Assembly (NCBI GenBank): GCA_028707275.1
Contig: JAQTUP010000006.1
Location: 108,248 to 172,247 of the forward strand
DNA: 64,000 nt
DNA from: Gallionella sp.
GTDB lineage: Bacteria; Pseudomonadota; Gammaproteobacteria; Burkholderiales; Gallionellaceae
Direction of reading: 5' to 3'
Shown: positions 54,032 through 62,655 of the stretch, piece after piece
How the letters are laid out: each line of letters begins with the position of its first letter
Numbering within the stretch: position 1 is the stretch's first letter
Notes under the pieces: generated by a model
The model's input: only the letters and a program-made list of their open reading frames with translations
Databases searched by the model: none
What the model was told of the DNA's origin: nothing
Made by a program: the position numbers and the translations under genes

Positions 54032-55477
54032 ATGAAAATGTTCATGAAGCTGCGTTACCGGTTTTTGCTGGGTTATGCTGTTCCGCTGGTCTTGTTTCTG
54101 GCCGTGGCGACCCTGGTGTTCGTCGATGCCCGGGACTTGTCTGAGAGTTCTGAGCTGGCCGGAAAATCATTCAAGACCGTGCACCTGTCGATAGAGGCCG
54201 AGCTGGGCATCGCCATAGAAATGCGCGCCAATCGCGGCTATCTCCTCAACCGTGAGGAGAGCTCGCTCAGGGATGCTGCCAGCGGCAACAAGCAGTTCGC
54301 GGAGGCGATAGCCGCCCTGAGGCTGTTGGTGACGGATGCCGAACAAAAAACAAGAGTCGATAAAGTTGTTGAATTGCAAAGAAATATTTCAGTAATCGAA
54401 CAACAGTCAATTTCGCTGATGAAAGAAGGGAAGTCCTTGCCCGCCACGAGCTTGCTTCTGTCAGCCACTCCGGTATTTAACGAAATAAAAGCAATTTTTG
54501 ATCAGTTCGGTAAGCTCGAAGAGGCGTTGTTGGACGAGCGGGAAAAACAGCGCGTGGCCACGATGAATGAACTCATCAGGACGGTATGGGGCGGAGTGAT
54601 GCTGGCGACCATAGCCTCTCTTTTGATCGGGTTGTGGATTGCCGGGCGCATCAGCGGCTCGATCAATGCACAAATCAGCGCGCTGAGCGCGTCTTCGACC
54701 CAGATTGCCGCTACCATGACCGAGCACGAACGCACGGTGGGCGAGCAGTCAGCGGCGGTCACGGAAGTCTCGGCTACCGCCGAAGAGCTGGGCGTCTCCT
54801 CCCAGACCTCGGCCCAGCAGTCGGAAAAAACCGCCTCCCTGGCTAACCAGTCGCTTGCGCTGACCGAGGAAGGCATCAAGCTTGCCCGCAGATCCTATGA
54901 CGGCATCACCCAGATGAAAGACAAGGTGGGCGCGGTCGCCGAACAAATTCTGCGCCTGTCCGAGCAGGCCGAGCAGATAGGCTCCATCGCCCGGGTGGTC
55001 GGTGAACTGGCCTCCGAAACCAATATGCTGGCGCTGAACGCGGCGGTGGAGGCCGCTCGTGCCGGCGAGCACGGCAAGGGATTCGCGGTCGTGGCCACCG
55101 AAATACGCAAACTGGCCGACCAGAGCAAGAAATCGGCAGAACGCACCAATGTACTGGTGGCGGAGGTGCAGAAGGCGACCAATTCGGCGGTGATGGCGAC
55201 CGAGGAGGGGAGCCGGACGGCAGAAGAAGTGGCCGGTATCGCCAGACAGTCCGGCGAGTCGTTCGCCTCTCTGGCCGAGGTGTCCAACAAGGTTTATGAG
55301 GGCGCTCAGCAGGTGATGCTCAACAGTCGCCAGCAGTCCGGCGCGCTGAATCAGATTTCGGAAGCGATGAAAAACCTGAGCAACGGCTCCCGGGAAATTG
55401 CGGCGGGCACGGTGCAGGCAAAGATAGGCGTGGTGAAACTGAACGAGGTGGCTCAGACGCTCAAGGCGCTGGTCTGA
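54032..55477 (+). CDS. Methyl-accepting chemotaxis protein (WspA-like position)
   Basis: This 481-residue protein has TM1 at ~8-28 ('[20 protein letters not shown]'), a helical CHASE3-like periplasmic domain to ~185 and TM2 at ~187-210 ('[20 protein letters not shown]'). The cytoplasmic signalling domain has the conserved hairpin '[20 protein letters not shown]', '[20 protein letters not shown]'. No clear HAMP domain and no C-terminal CheR-docking pentapeptide are seen. It is the only receptor in the cluster and is followed by cheA after five bases. Confidence 0.93.
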   Translation: MKMFMKLRYRFLLGYAVPLVLFLAVATLVFVDARDLSESSELAGKSFKTVHLSIEAELGIAIEMRANRGYLLNREESSLRDAASGNKQFAEAIAALRLLVTDAEQKTRVDKVVELQRNISVIEQQSISLMKEGKSLPATSLLLSATPVFNEIKAIFDQFGKLEEALLDEREKQRVATMNELIRTVWGGVMLATIASLLIGLWIAGRISGSINAQISALSASSTQIAATMTEHERTVGEQSAAVTEVSATAEELGVSSQTSAQQSEKTASLANQSLALTEEGIKLARRSYDGITQMKDKVGAVAEQILRLSEQAEQIGSIARVVGELASETNMLALNAAVEAARAGEHGKGFAVVATEIRKLADQSKKSAERTNVLVAEVQKATNSAVMATEEGSRTAEEVAGIARQSGESFASLAEVSNKVYEGAQQVMLNSRQQSGALNQISEAMKNLSNGSREIAAGTVQAKIGVVKLNEVAQTLKALV

Positions 55478-55482
55478 TTAAA

Positions 55483-57861
55483 ATGATTGAAGACATCGAG
55501 CTGCGCAACCTGTTCAAAATCGAGAGCGCCGAGCGCTTGCAGCACCTCGACGACGGGTTGCTGAGGCTGGAGAAAACGCCGTCCGACCAGCCGTTGCTGG
55601 AAGACGTTTTCCGGGAAGCGCACAGCCTGAAGGGGGCGGCGCGGATGCTGGGGCTGGCAGAAATCCAGACACTGGCTCACCAGCTTGAGGATGCGCTGGG
55701 TGCGGCCAGAAAGGGCGCCGCCTTATTGCCTGGCGCTGTGGAACAGATGAACCAAAAGCTTGCGGGCATACGCCGCCTGGTGAACATCGAACTCGGTGAA
55801 ACCGAGCCGACCAATGCGGAACAATCCAATGCGGAATTCGGATTGCACCTGCCTGCCGCGACGCTTGGCTTTGCGGCGCAGGCAGCGGAATTAACCCCCG
55901 CTCCGCCTGCCTGTGCCGACACGGCAGACAGGCAATCCGAAATCAGCAATCCGCAATCAGATGTTTCCGCTCCGCAATCAGCACTCCGCAATCCGCAATC
56001 CGAAGTTCCCGCTCCGCAATCCGCAATCAGCAATCCGCAATCGAATGCTCCGCCATCGGCCGCTTTTCGTATCGAGTCGATACGTGTTGACCCGAAAAAA
56101 CTGGACGCGCTGCTGACCCAGGCGGGCGAGCTGACGGTGACGAAGATTCGCATTGCGCGCCGCCTGGCCGAGATGGACGAGCTGCTCAATTATTGCGAGG
56201 AATGGGCGCGCGCTCTGCACGCGGGGCATGATGACGCCCGGTTGCGGCTGGAGTTTTTGCAAGGCCGCCTGGCTCACTTGCGAGAAGGTGCGTATGAAGA
56301 CAGTCCAAGGCTGGATTTTATCGCAGGGCAGATGGAGGGCGGTATCCGCAGTCTGCGCCTGTTGCCCATGTCCACGCTGTTCATGCTGTTTCCGCGCCTG
56401 GTGCACGAGCTGGCACGGGAGCTCCACAAAGAGGTCGAGCTTGTCATCGAAGGGGATGAAACGGTGGCCGACAAGCGTGTGCTGGAGGAAATGAAAGACC
56501 CGCTGATGCACATACTGCGAAATTCCATCGGCCACGGCATCGAATCCCCCGAGCAGCGTATCCGGGCGGGTAAACCGCGCGCGGGCACCATACGCATTAA
56601 AGCCTGCCAGACGCCTGAGAGCATCGTCATCGAAGTCAGTGATGACGGGCGCGGGCTGGATACGGATGAAATCAGGTGCACCGCGAAAAAAAACGGCATG
56701 TACCGGGAAGATGAGTTAGCCTCGATGAGCGTGCAGCAGGTGCAGTCGTTGATTCTGACCTCCGGGTTCTCCACCACCCGTTTTGTCACCGATCTGTCAG
56801 GGCGCGGTGTAGGGCTGGACGTGGTGCGCAACAACGTGGAGCGACTCAAGGGGACACTCGGGATCGAATCGGTTCAGGGGCGCGGACTGACGCTTCGGGC
56901 GGAGTTGCCTGTTTCGCTGGCGACGGTACGGGTGTTGATCGTAGCAGTGGGCGGGGGACGTTTCGCCCTGCCGGTAGAGCAGGTGAGATTCTCCCGCAAG
57001 ATCGCGCTGCGTGAGTTGTACGCACTGGAGGGGAGGCAGACCGTCACGCTCGACGGTGAGGCTGTTTCCGTGGCCGGACTGGACGAACTATTGGGAATCC
57101 GGAATGCGGCTACTTTGCAATCCGCATTCGCTAATCCGCATTCCCTGCCTGCGCCGCAAAGCAAGGCATCGCGGCAGGCAGGCGCACTCCGTCTGCCTGT
57201 GCCGACACGGCAGACAGGCACTTTGCATTCGGCGGCTCCGCAATCGATCGTGGTTTGCGTGGTGCTCAGCGTAGGCGAGGAGCATTTCGGGCTGATGGTG
57301 GACGAGTTGGTCGATGAACTGGAAGTCGTATTGAAACCGCAGAGCAGACTGCTCAAACGGGTGCGCAACGTGTCAGGCGCGACCATCCTCGACAGCGGTG
57401 AAGTGTGCATGGTGCTCAATCCAAATGACCTGTTAAAAACCTTGCGCCGGGAATTTGTGGCGTTGACTCCTGAACTCGAAGCGGACACGGCACCCGTGAA
57501 AAAGGTGTTGCTGCTGGCAGAGGACAGCATCACCACGCGCACCCAGGAAAAACGCATCCTCGAAGGCGCAGGCTATGAGGTGGTCACGGCGGTTGACGGG
57601 TTGGATGCTTACAATAAACTGGGTGCGCGGGCATTCGATGCGGTGGTATCCGACATTAATATGCCCAACATGACAGGCCTTGCGCTCACCGAAAAAATTC
57701 GCGCAGACAAGAAATATGCCGAACTGCCTGTGATCCTGGTGACGTCGCTGTCCTCGGAAGACGATCAGCGGCGCGGTCTGGAGGCGGGCGCGAATGCCTA
57801 TATCGCCAAGCCCTCGTTCGACCAGCAGGTGCTGCTCGACTGTCTGGCAAGACTCATTTGA
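55483..57861 (+). CDS. CheA-REC hybrid histidine kinase (WspE-like)
   Basis: This 792-residue protein has an Hpt/P1 domain with H47 ('FREAHSLKGAARMLGL') and a long linker (~110-195). Dimerisation and HATPase regions follow ('MKDPLMHILRNSIGHGIESP', 'VSDDGRGLDTDEI', 'LSGRGVGLDVVRNNVE'). A CheW-like domain (~475-650) and a C-terminal receiver (D724 in 'AVVSDINMPNMTGL') complete it. The linker is built of heptapeptides (SEISNPQ, SALRNPQ) from heptanucleotide DNA. The CheW-like domain carries a ~45-residue repeat-derived insertion (~542-587). Kinase motifs are intact. It should phosphorylate the cluster's REC proteins. Confidence 0.93.
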   Translation: MIEDIELRNLFKIESAERLQHLDDGLLRLEKTPSDQPLLEDVFREAHSLKGAARMLGLAEIQTLAHQLEDALGAARKGAALLPGAVEQMNQKLAGIRRLVNIELGETEPTNAEQSNAEFGLHLPAATLGFAAQAAELTPAPPACADTADRQSEISNPQSDVSAPQSALRNPQSEVPAPQSAISNPQSNAPPSAAFRIESIRVDPKKLDALLTQAGELTVTKIRIARRLAEMDELLNYCEEWARALHAGHDDARLRLEFLQGRLAHLREGAYEDSPRLDFIAGQMEGGIRSLRLLPMSTLFMLFPRLVHELARELHKEVELVIEGDETVADKRVLEEMKDPLMHILRNSIGHGIESPEQRIRAGKPRAGTIRIKACQTPESIVIEVSDDGRGLDTDEIRCTAKKNGMYREDELASMSVQQVQSLILTSGFSTTRFVTDLSGRGVGLDVVRNNVERLKGTLGIESVQGRGLTLRAELPVSLATVRVLIVAVGGGRFALPVEQVRFSRKIALRELYALEGRQTVTLDGEAVSVAGLDELLGIRNAATLQSAFANPHSLPAPQSKASRQAGALRLPVPTRQTGTLHSAAPQSIVVCVVLSVGEEHFGLMVDELVDELEVVLKPQSRLLKRVRNVSGATILDSGEVCMVLNPNDLLKTLRREFVALTPELEADTAPVKKVLLLAEDSITTRTQEKRILEGAGYEVVTAVDGLDAYNKLGARAFDAVVSDINMPNMTGLALTEKIRADKKYAELPVILVTSLSSEDDQRRGLEAGANAYIAKPSFDQQVLLDCLARLI
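55933..56044 (+). repeat. Heptanucleotide array in the cheA linker
   Basis: The DNA steps in sevens (CAATCCG, AAATCAG, CAATCCG, CAATCAG and so on) for about sixteen units. Read as codons it gives five imperfect heptapeptides of the SxxxxPQ type. A GCCTGCCTGTGCCGAC palindrome (55905-55933) adjoins it, and another GC palindrome lies at about 55851-55887. Confidence 0.88.
57108..57243 (+). repeat. Repeat-derived insertion in the CheW-like domain of cheA
   Basis: Heptamer-like DNA (AATCCGCATTCGCTAATCCG) is followed by two palindromes: CCTGCCTGCGCCGC ... GCGGCAGGCAGG, and TCTGCCTGTGCCGACACGGC with its inverted arm. The frame stays open and rejoins conserved CheW sequence at 'VVCVVLSVGEEHFGLMVDEL'. 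Confidence 0.8.
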
Positions 57862-57956
57862 TTGCTGAATAAATTAACTCACGCAAAGCCGCAGAAGAGT
57901 GCGGAGATATAATATGCCAATCAACTGGTCGAGAGCGAAAACACATGTCAACTCGG

Positions 57957-59264
57957 CTAATTATGGATCGTTTCGGTTCCCTCGTCCTGTACCCACAACT
58001 GATGTGCGTCCAGCATCAACCGGTAGCGAGCCTCATTGGCGTCGAGTTGTGCCAGATTTTCTGCCATGGAGGATTCCAGCGCAAAGCGGCGTGCAGTGAG
58101 GCTGTCGGACAAACTGACCTCCCCCAGCGTGTAGGCGCGAGCCACCAGGTCGGCATTGTCGCGCATGGATTGCGCCACCTGATGCGCCTGTTGCCATGTC
58201 TCAAAGCTCTTGACCGCCTGGAGGTATGCCGCATAGACATCGCCTTCGAGTCTGTGTTTGACGAATGCTGCCTGGTCGGCGGCAATGTCGGCCTGCTGTT
58301 CGGCGCCTTCCGCCGTCGCACTTCGATGGCCGATGGAGAGCGGTACCATGAGATATACACCGGCTACTTTTTCATTGCCTCCCATCTCATGAGAGTAGCG
58401 CAGGCCGAGCGTCGGATCGGGCGCCTGGTCTGCCCGACTGCGTTGGGCCAGCAGTTGTTGCACCCGGCTTTGCGCCTGCACCATGCCCAGTTCATGATTG
58501 TCTTCCAATATGCGCGACTTCCAGGTTGCATAGTCATCTGTGATGGCCTGAGGTGTCGCTGGCGGCAATTTTTCCGGCAACTGGATTAAGGGGAAGCTGC
58601 GTGTCAAATCGTTTCCTGCCAGTTGCGCGCGCAGCATGGCCTGATGCCATGAGACACCGGCTTGCGCGGCGGCCGCTTGCGCCAGATTGAGTTCAAGTTT
58701 GGGCGCGTCACCAGCCCTGACTCTCTTCTCCGCCATTTGCGCCTGTCGGGTGAGTATGCCTGCCTGCTCTTCCCATAGTGAGGCCTGTGAGCGCTCACGC
58801 AGCCAGGTGAACCATAGCTTGAGCAGCATGCGCCCGGCCTCGTGGTGCGCATCGCCTAACGCAAATTCGGCGCGCAGCACACTGGCCTTGCCTATATCCT
58901 GGTCTATGCTTACCTTGCCCGGCAGGCGCAGCGGGCGTTCGAGTGCGATATCCCACTCCTTGAGCTTCTGCCCTGTATTGACAATGCTGCGCTGGGATGA
59001 GCCCGCGCGCAGGTTGAATTCATAGGTGCCGCTGTCCCATTTTTTTTGATTGGCGTGCTCAAGCTTCAGACCGCTGACAGCGTTCAGCACCAGCAGATGA
59101 TGATCCAGGGCGCTCTCTACCTGCGCCTGCGGCGGCAGATCAGGATGATTGATTTCGGCGGCACAAGCGATCCCGCTTAGTAACGTAAGTGCTGACAATA
59201 GACTGACGATCTGAGGTTTACGACTGACAACTGACGACTGACGACTGTTAACTGTTTTTATCAT
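57957..59264 (-). CDS. czcC: TolC/CzcC-family outer membrane efflux protein
   Basis: This 435-residue protein has a signal sequence ('IVSLLSALTLLSGIACA'). Two OEP-type helical halves follow ('AGRMLLKLWFTWLRERSQAS', 'AGDAPKLELNLAQAAAAQAG', 'AYTLGEVSLSDSLTARRFAL'). As the outer-membrane channel it would complete the RND pump with CzcA and CzcB. The start at 59264 overlaps the PII-like gene stop (ATGA). The frame open further upstream is shadow. The n-region contains 'SRQSSVVSR', encoded by a four-unit heptanucleotide array (59219-59257). Confidence 0.86.
   Translation of the reverse strand: MIKTVNSRQSSVVSRKPQIVSLLSALTLLSGIACAAEINHPDLPPQAQVESALDHHLLVLNAVSGLKLEHANQKKWDSGTYEFNLRAGSSQRSIVNTGQKLKEWDIALERPLRLPGKVSIDQDIGKASVLRAEFALGDAHHEAGRMLLKLWFTWLRERSQASLWEEQAGILTRQAQMAEKRVRAGDAPKLELNLAQAAAAQAGVSWHQAMLRAQLAGNDLTRSFPLIQLPEKLPPATPQAITDDYATWKSRILEDNHELGMVQAQSRVQQLLAQRSRADQAPDPTLGLRYSHEMGGNEKVAGVYLMVPLSIGHRSATAEGAEQQADIAADQAAFVKHRLEGDVYAAYLQAVKSFETWQQAHQVAQSMRDNADLVARAYTLGEVSLSDSLTARRFALESSMAENLAQLDANEARYRLMLDAHQLWVQDEGTETIHN
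59219..59257 (-). repeat. Heptanucleotide array in the czcC signal sequence
   Basis: On the coding strand, AGTCGTC, AGTCGTC, AGTTGTC and AGTCGTA follow in direct order. They encode part of the basic n-region of the CzcC signal peptide. The array is the same kind of period-7 DNA as in dapC and cheA. Confidence 0.8.
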
Positions 59265-59584
59265 GCCAGTCTCCCGAACTCGATCACCGGGGTGATCCAG
59301 TAGGCAATTTCCGGATTGCTCTCCTCGCGCTTGAGATGTGTGATGAGTTCGCGAGCATCGTCGATATTCATCACAGTAATGATCTGTACACGCTGTGAGC
59401 GTCCGCGTACCTGTTCTAGCATGCTGGGTAATTTCTCCTTCTGACTGCCGCCTTCGATGCGGGTCAGAGAAAAACCGCGTACCCATTCCGGATGCTCCAA
59501 CAAGTGATCGACCAGTCGTTCCTGTACGGAGCGATGGCAGACCAGTGTCAAACAGCAATTCATTTCTTTCATGTGGTTTTTCAT
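59261..59584 (-). CDS. PII-like protein of metal-efflux operons (DUF3240)
   Basis: This 107-residue protein has a ferredoxin-like/PII-type pattern: 'MNCCLTLVCHRSVQERLVDH', 'GFSLTRIEGGSQKE', 'RGRSQRVQIITVMNIDDARE' and 'IAYWITPVIEFGRL'. It matches DUF3240, a PII-related family (PII-NG) repeatedly found with heavy-metal RND pumps. It overlaps czcA upstream and czcC downstream by four bases each, so it is made with the pump. A metal- or nucleotide-sensing role is inferred. An ATG at 59572 is an alternative start. Confidence 0.85.
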   Translation of the reverse strand: MKNHMKEMNCCLTLVCHRSVQERLVDHLLEHPEWVRGFSLTRIEGGSQKEKLPSMLEQVRGRSQRVQIITVMNIDDARELITHLKREESNPEIAYWITPVIEFGRLA

Positions 59585-62500
59585 TTGTTTCCCTTGGCGC
59601 GGTCAAGTCCGAAACGGCGGTACAGGATGGGCAGCATGATAAGCGTCAACAGTGTCGAGCTGATCAGTCCCCCTGTTACAACCACGGCGAGCGGTTTTTG
59701 AATTTCTGAACCGGGGCCTGTGGCAAACAGTACCGGCAACAGACCAAAGGCCGTGATGCTGGCGGTCATCAGAACCGGACGCAGACGGCGCTTTGCACCT
59801 TCGAATACCACCTGAGTGATCTCCATTCCTTCAGCGTGTAACTGGTTGAAGTAGGATACCATCACCACGCCGTTGAGCACCGCGATACCCAGGAGGGCAA
59901 TGAAGCCGACCGAGGCGGGAACAGACATGTATTCCCCGCTGATCCACAGGGCAAAGATGCCGCCGATCAGTGCAAACGGAATGTTGGTCAGCACCAGCAC
60001 GGCTTGCCTGACAGAGCCGAAGGTGGCAAACAACAGCATGAAGATCATGCCAAGCGCAACCGGCACGACCACGGCAAGTCTGGCTGCCGCGCGTTGCTGG
60101 TTTTCGAACTGGCCACCCCAGGTCAGGCTGTAGCCCTGTGGCAGCTGGATTTTGGCCGCAACAGCGGTTTTAGCTTCTTCCACGAAACCGACCAGGTCAC
60201 GGTCGCGTACATTGCTTTGAACGACCACCATGCGCACGCCATTTTCCCTGTCCACTTTTACGGGACCATCCACGCGTTCGAGTTTGGCCACCACGGACAA
60301 GGGAACGCTTTGTCCGTTTGGCAGAGGGAGCGTGAGGGCGGCAAACAACGCCGGGGATTGTTGTATGTCAGCCTCTCCGCGCAGAATTAGCGGGGTGCGT
60401 CGGCCATTTTCGATGACCGTGCCCAGGTTTTGTCCCTCGATCTGGCTGCGCAAGGCATTGCCGATTTCATCCACACTCAGCCCCAGTCGTCCGGCGGCCA
60501 GGCGATCAATGGCGACGCGAAAATATTGCACACCGCTGTTTTTTACGGTGAACACATCTTCGCTGCCCCGGATGCCTTGCAGTACCGTGACCATTTTTTC
60601 GGCCGTTTCGTTGAGCTTGTTCAGGTCAGAACCGAAGATCTTGATCGCGATATCTCCGCGTGCGCCGGTGAGCATTTCCGATACGCGCATGGCGATCGGT
60701 TGGGTGAAGCTGTATTCCACACCGGGAAAATTTAGCATCACGTGGCGGATATTGTCCACGATAACGGTCTTGTCCTTGTTGCGCCATTCGGCCTGTGGCC
60801 TGAGTACCAGAAAGTTGTCCGTCTCATTTAACCCCATCGGGTCCAGACCCAGTTCATCCGCGCCCGCGCGTGAGACGACACCTTTGACTTCCGGTACGGC
60901 GGCAAGAATGGCCTGCTGGATGCGCTGGTCCATGAGGGCGGTCTGATTGATGTTGATTGAGGGGAGTTTGGACACCTGCATGATCAGGTCGCCTTCGTCC
61001 ATCTCGGGCATGAAAGCCTTGCCGATCAGCGTATATATGCCACCGCTGATTACCAGCATGCTAATGGCGGCGACAATCACCAGACGTTCGCGCTGTAACG
61101 CACGTTCGAGCATAGGGGCATAGATCGCCATCGCGCGTCTGACCAGCCAGGGTTCGTCGTGGCTGGCTGTCTTGAGCAACAACGATGAGAGCATCGGCAC
61201 GACCGTCAGCGACAGCAGTAATGAGCCTGCCAGTGCGAACACGATGGTCAGGGCAACAGGGATAAACAGCTTGCCTTCGAGCCCCTGCAAGGTCATCAGC
61301 GGTAAAAATACAATGATGATGATGGCAACGCCTGCGGCGACGGGTGTAATGACTTCTTTTACGGCGCGGTAGATAACATGCAGGTGCGGGATGTGCTCAC
61401 GCCGATTCGCCAGATGGTTGATGATATTTTCCATCACCACGACCGAGCCGTCCACCAGCATACCGATGGCGATCGCAAGTCCACCCAGACTCATCAGATT
61501 GGCGGACATGCCGAACTGTTGCATCAGAATAAAGGTAATGAGCACGGCCAGAGGCAAGGTGATGGCGACTACGATGGCGGCGCGCAAGTTGCCAAGGAAC
61601 AGCACAAGCAAAATGACGACCAGCACGATGGCTTCGGTCAGTGCTTTCGATACCGTTCCGATGGCGCGGTCTACCAGGCTGCCCCGGTCGTAAAAGACTT
61701 TTGTGCTCACGCCTTCAGGCAGCGATGGGGCGAGTTCCAGTAATTTCGCCTGCACACCGGCTACCACTTTTTGTGCGTTCGCCCCGCGCAAGCCCAGCAC
61801 CAGACCTTCGACTGCTTCGCCGCGACCGTCTTTGGTCACGACGCCATAGCGGGTGAGGCTGCCTATGCGCACCAGTGCGACATCGCTCACGCGTATCGGA
61901 CTGCCCCCCGGGCTTGCTATCACGATGTTGCGTACATCCTGCAATGTTTTAATGCTGCCTTCGGCGCGCACCAGCAATGCTTCATCGCCATCATTGATTC
62001 GTCCGGCGCCATCATTGCGATTGTTGATTTGTATGGCTTGTTGGAGCATCGCAAAGGAGATGCCATGGGAGGCCAGTGCATTGTGATCCGGTACCACCTC
62101 AAAGCTACGGGCGTAGCCGCCCAAAGAATTGACATCTGCAACGCCCGGCAGGGTGCGCAATGCCGGGCGTATGACCCAGTCCAGGATGGTGCGGCGTTCT
62201 TCCAGTGAGGTGTTTTCGCCTTCCACCGTAAACATGAACATCTCACCCAGCGGAGTGGTAATCGGGGCGAGTCCCCCGGATGCGGATGAGGGTAAATCGC
62301 GCTGTGCATTGCTCAGGCGTTCTGCTACCTGCTGGCGCGCCCAATATATGTCGGTGCCATCGACAAAATCGATCGTGATGTCGGCAATCGCGTATTTGGA
62401 AATCGAACGCATGATGCGCTGATTGGGGATGCCCAGCATTTCAAGTTCGATGGGAGTGACAATGCGCGCCTCGACTTCTTCGGGCGTCATGCCCGGCGCC

Positions 62501-62655
62501 TTCATGATGAGTTTGACCTGTGTCGAAGATACGTCAGGGAAAGCGTCAATTGGCAAGTCGCGGAACGATATGATGCCAGCACCTATCAGCAGCAGCGTCA
62601 TGGCGGCTACCAGCAAACGCTGGGTCAGGGCAAATTCAACCAGTTTGGAAAACAT
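59581..62655 (-). CDS. czcA: Heavy-metal efflux RND transporter CzcA family
   Basis: This 1024-residue inner-membrane RND pump of the HME group has the usual twelve TMs and two large periplasmic loops: 'LLVAAMTLLLIGAGIISFRD', 'LPIDAFPDVSSTQVKL', and the TM4 signature 'GLAIAIGMLVDGSVVVMENI' with the proton-relay Asp. 'VPASVGFIALLGIAVLNGVV' lies in the second half. The TM4 motif lacks the DFG of classical Co/Zn/Cd CzcA, so the transported ion cannot be assigned. It overlaps czcB by one base and the PII-like gene by four. Confidence 0.93.
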   Translation of the reverse strand: MFSKLVEFALTQRLLVAAMTLLLIGAGIISFRDLPIDAFPDVSSTQVKLIMKAPGMTPEEVEARIVTPIELEMLGIPNQRIMRSISKYAIADITIDFVDGTDIYWARQQVAERLSNAQRDLPSSASGGLAPITTPLGEMFMFTVEGENTSLEERRTILDWVIRPALRTLPGVADVNSLGGYARSFEVVPDHNALASHGISFAMLQQAIQINNRNDGAGRINDGDEALLVRAEGSIKTLQDVRNIVIASPGGSPIRVSDVALVRIGSLTRYGVVTKDGRGEAVEGLVLGLRGANAQKVVAGVQAKLLELAPSLPEGVSTKVFYDRGSLVDRAIGTVSKALTEAIVLVVILLVLFLGNLRAAIVVAITLPLAVLITFILMQQFGMSANLMSLGGLAIAIGMLVDGSVVVMENIINHLANRREHIPHLHVIYRAVKEVITPVAAGVAIIIIVFLPLMTLQGLEGKLFIPVALTIVFALAGSLLLSLTVVPMLSSLLLKTASHDEPWLVRRAMAIYAPMLERALQRERLVIVAAISMLVISGGIYTLIGKAFMPEMDEGDLIMQVSKLPSININQTALMDQRIQQAILAAVPEVKGVVSRAGADELGLDPMGLNETDNFLVLRPQAEWRNKDKTVIVDNIRHVMLNFPGVEYSFTQPIAMRVSEMLTGARGDIAIKIFGSDLNKLNETAEKMVTVLQGIRGSEDVFTVKNSGVQYFRVAIDRLAAGRLGLSVDEIGNALRSQIEGQNLGTVIENGRRTPLILRGEADIQQSPALFAALTLPLPNGQSVPLSVVAKLERVDGPVKVDRENGVRMVVVQSNVRDRDLVGFVEEAKTAVAAKIQLPQGYSLTWGGQFENQQRAAARLAVVVPVALGMIFMLLFATFGSVRQAVLVLTNIPFALIGGIFALWISGEYMSVPASVGFIALLGIAVLNGVVMVSYFNQLHAEGMEITQVVFEGAKRRLRPVLMTASITAFGLLPVLFATGPGSEIQKPLAVVVTGGLISSTLLTLIMLPILYRRFGLDRAKGNK

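Noticed and set aside
55933..56044. Heptamer array considered as a CRISPR array
   Set aside because: Units of 7 bp without spacers, inside a kinase gene, and no cas genes in the window.
59265..59606. Possible longer N-terminus of the CzcC-like protein
   Set aside because: It overlaps the PII-like gene in another frame, and the signal peptide begins only after the ATG at 59264.
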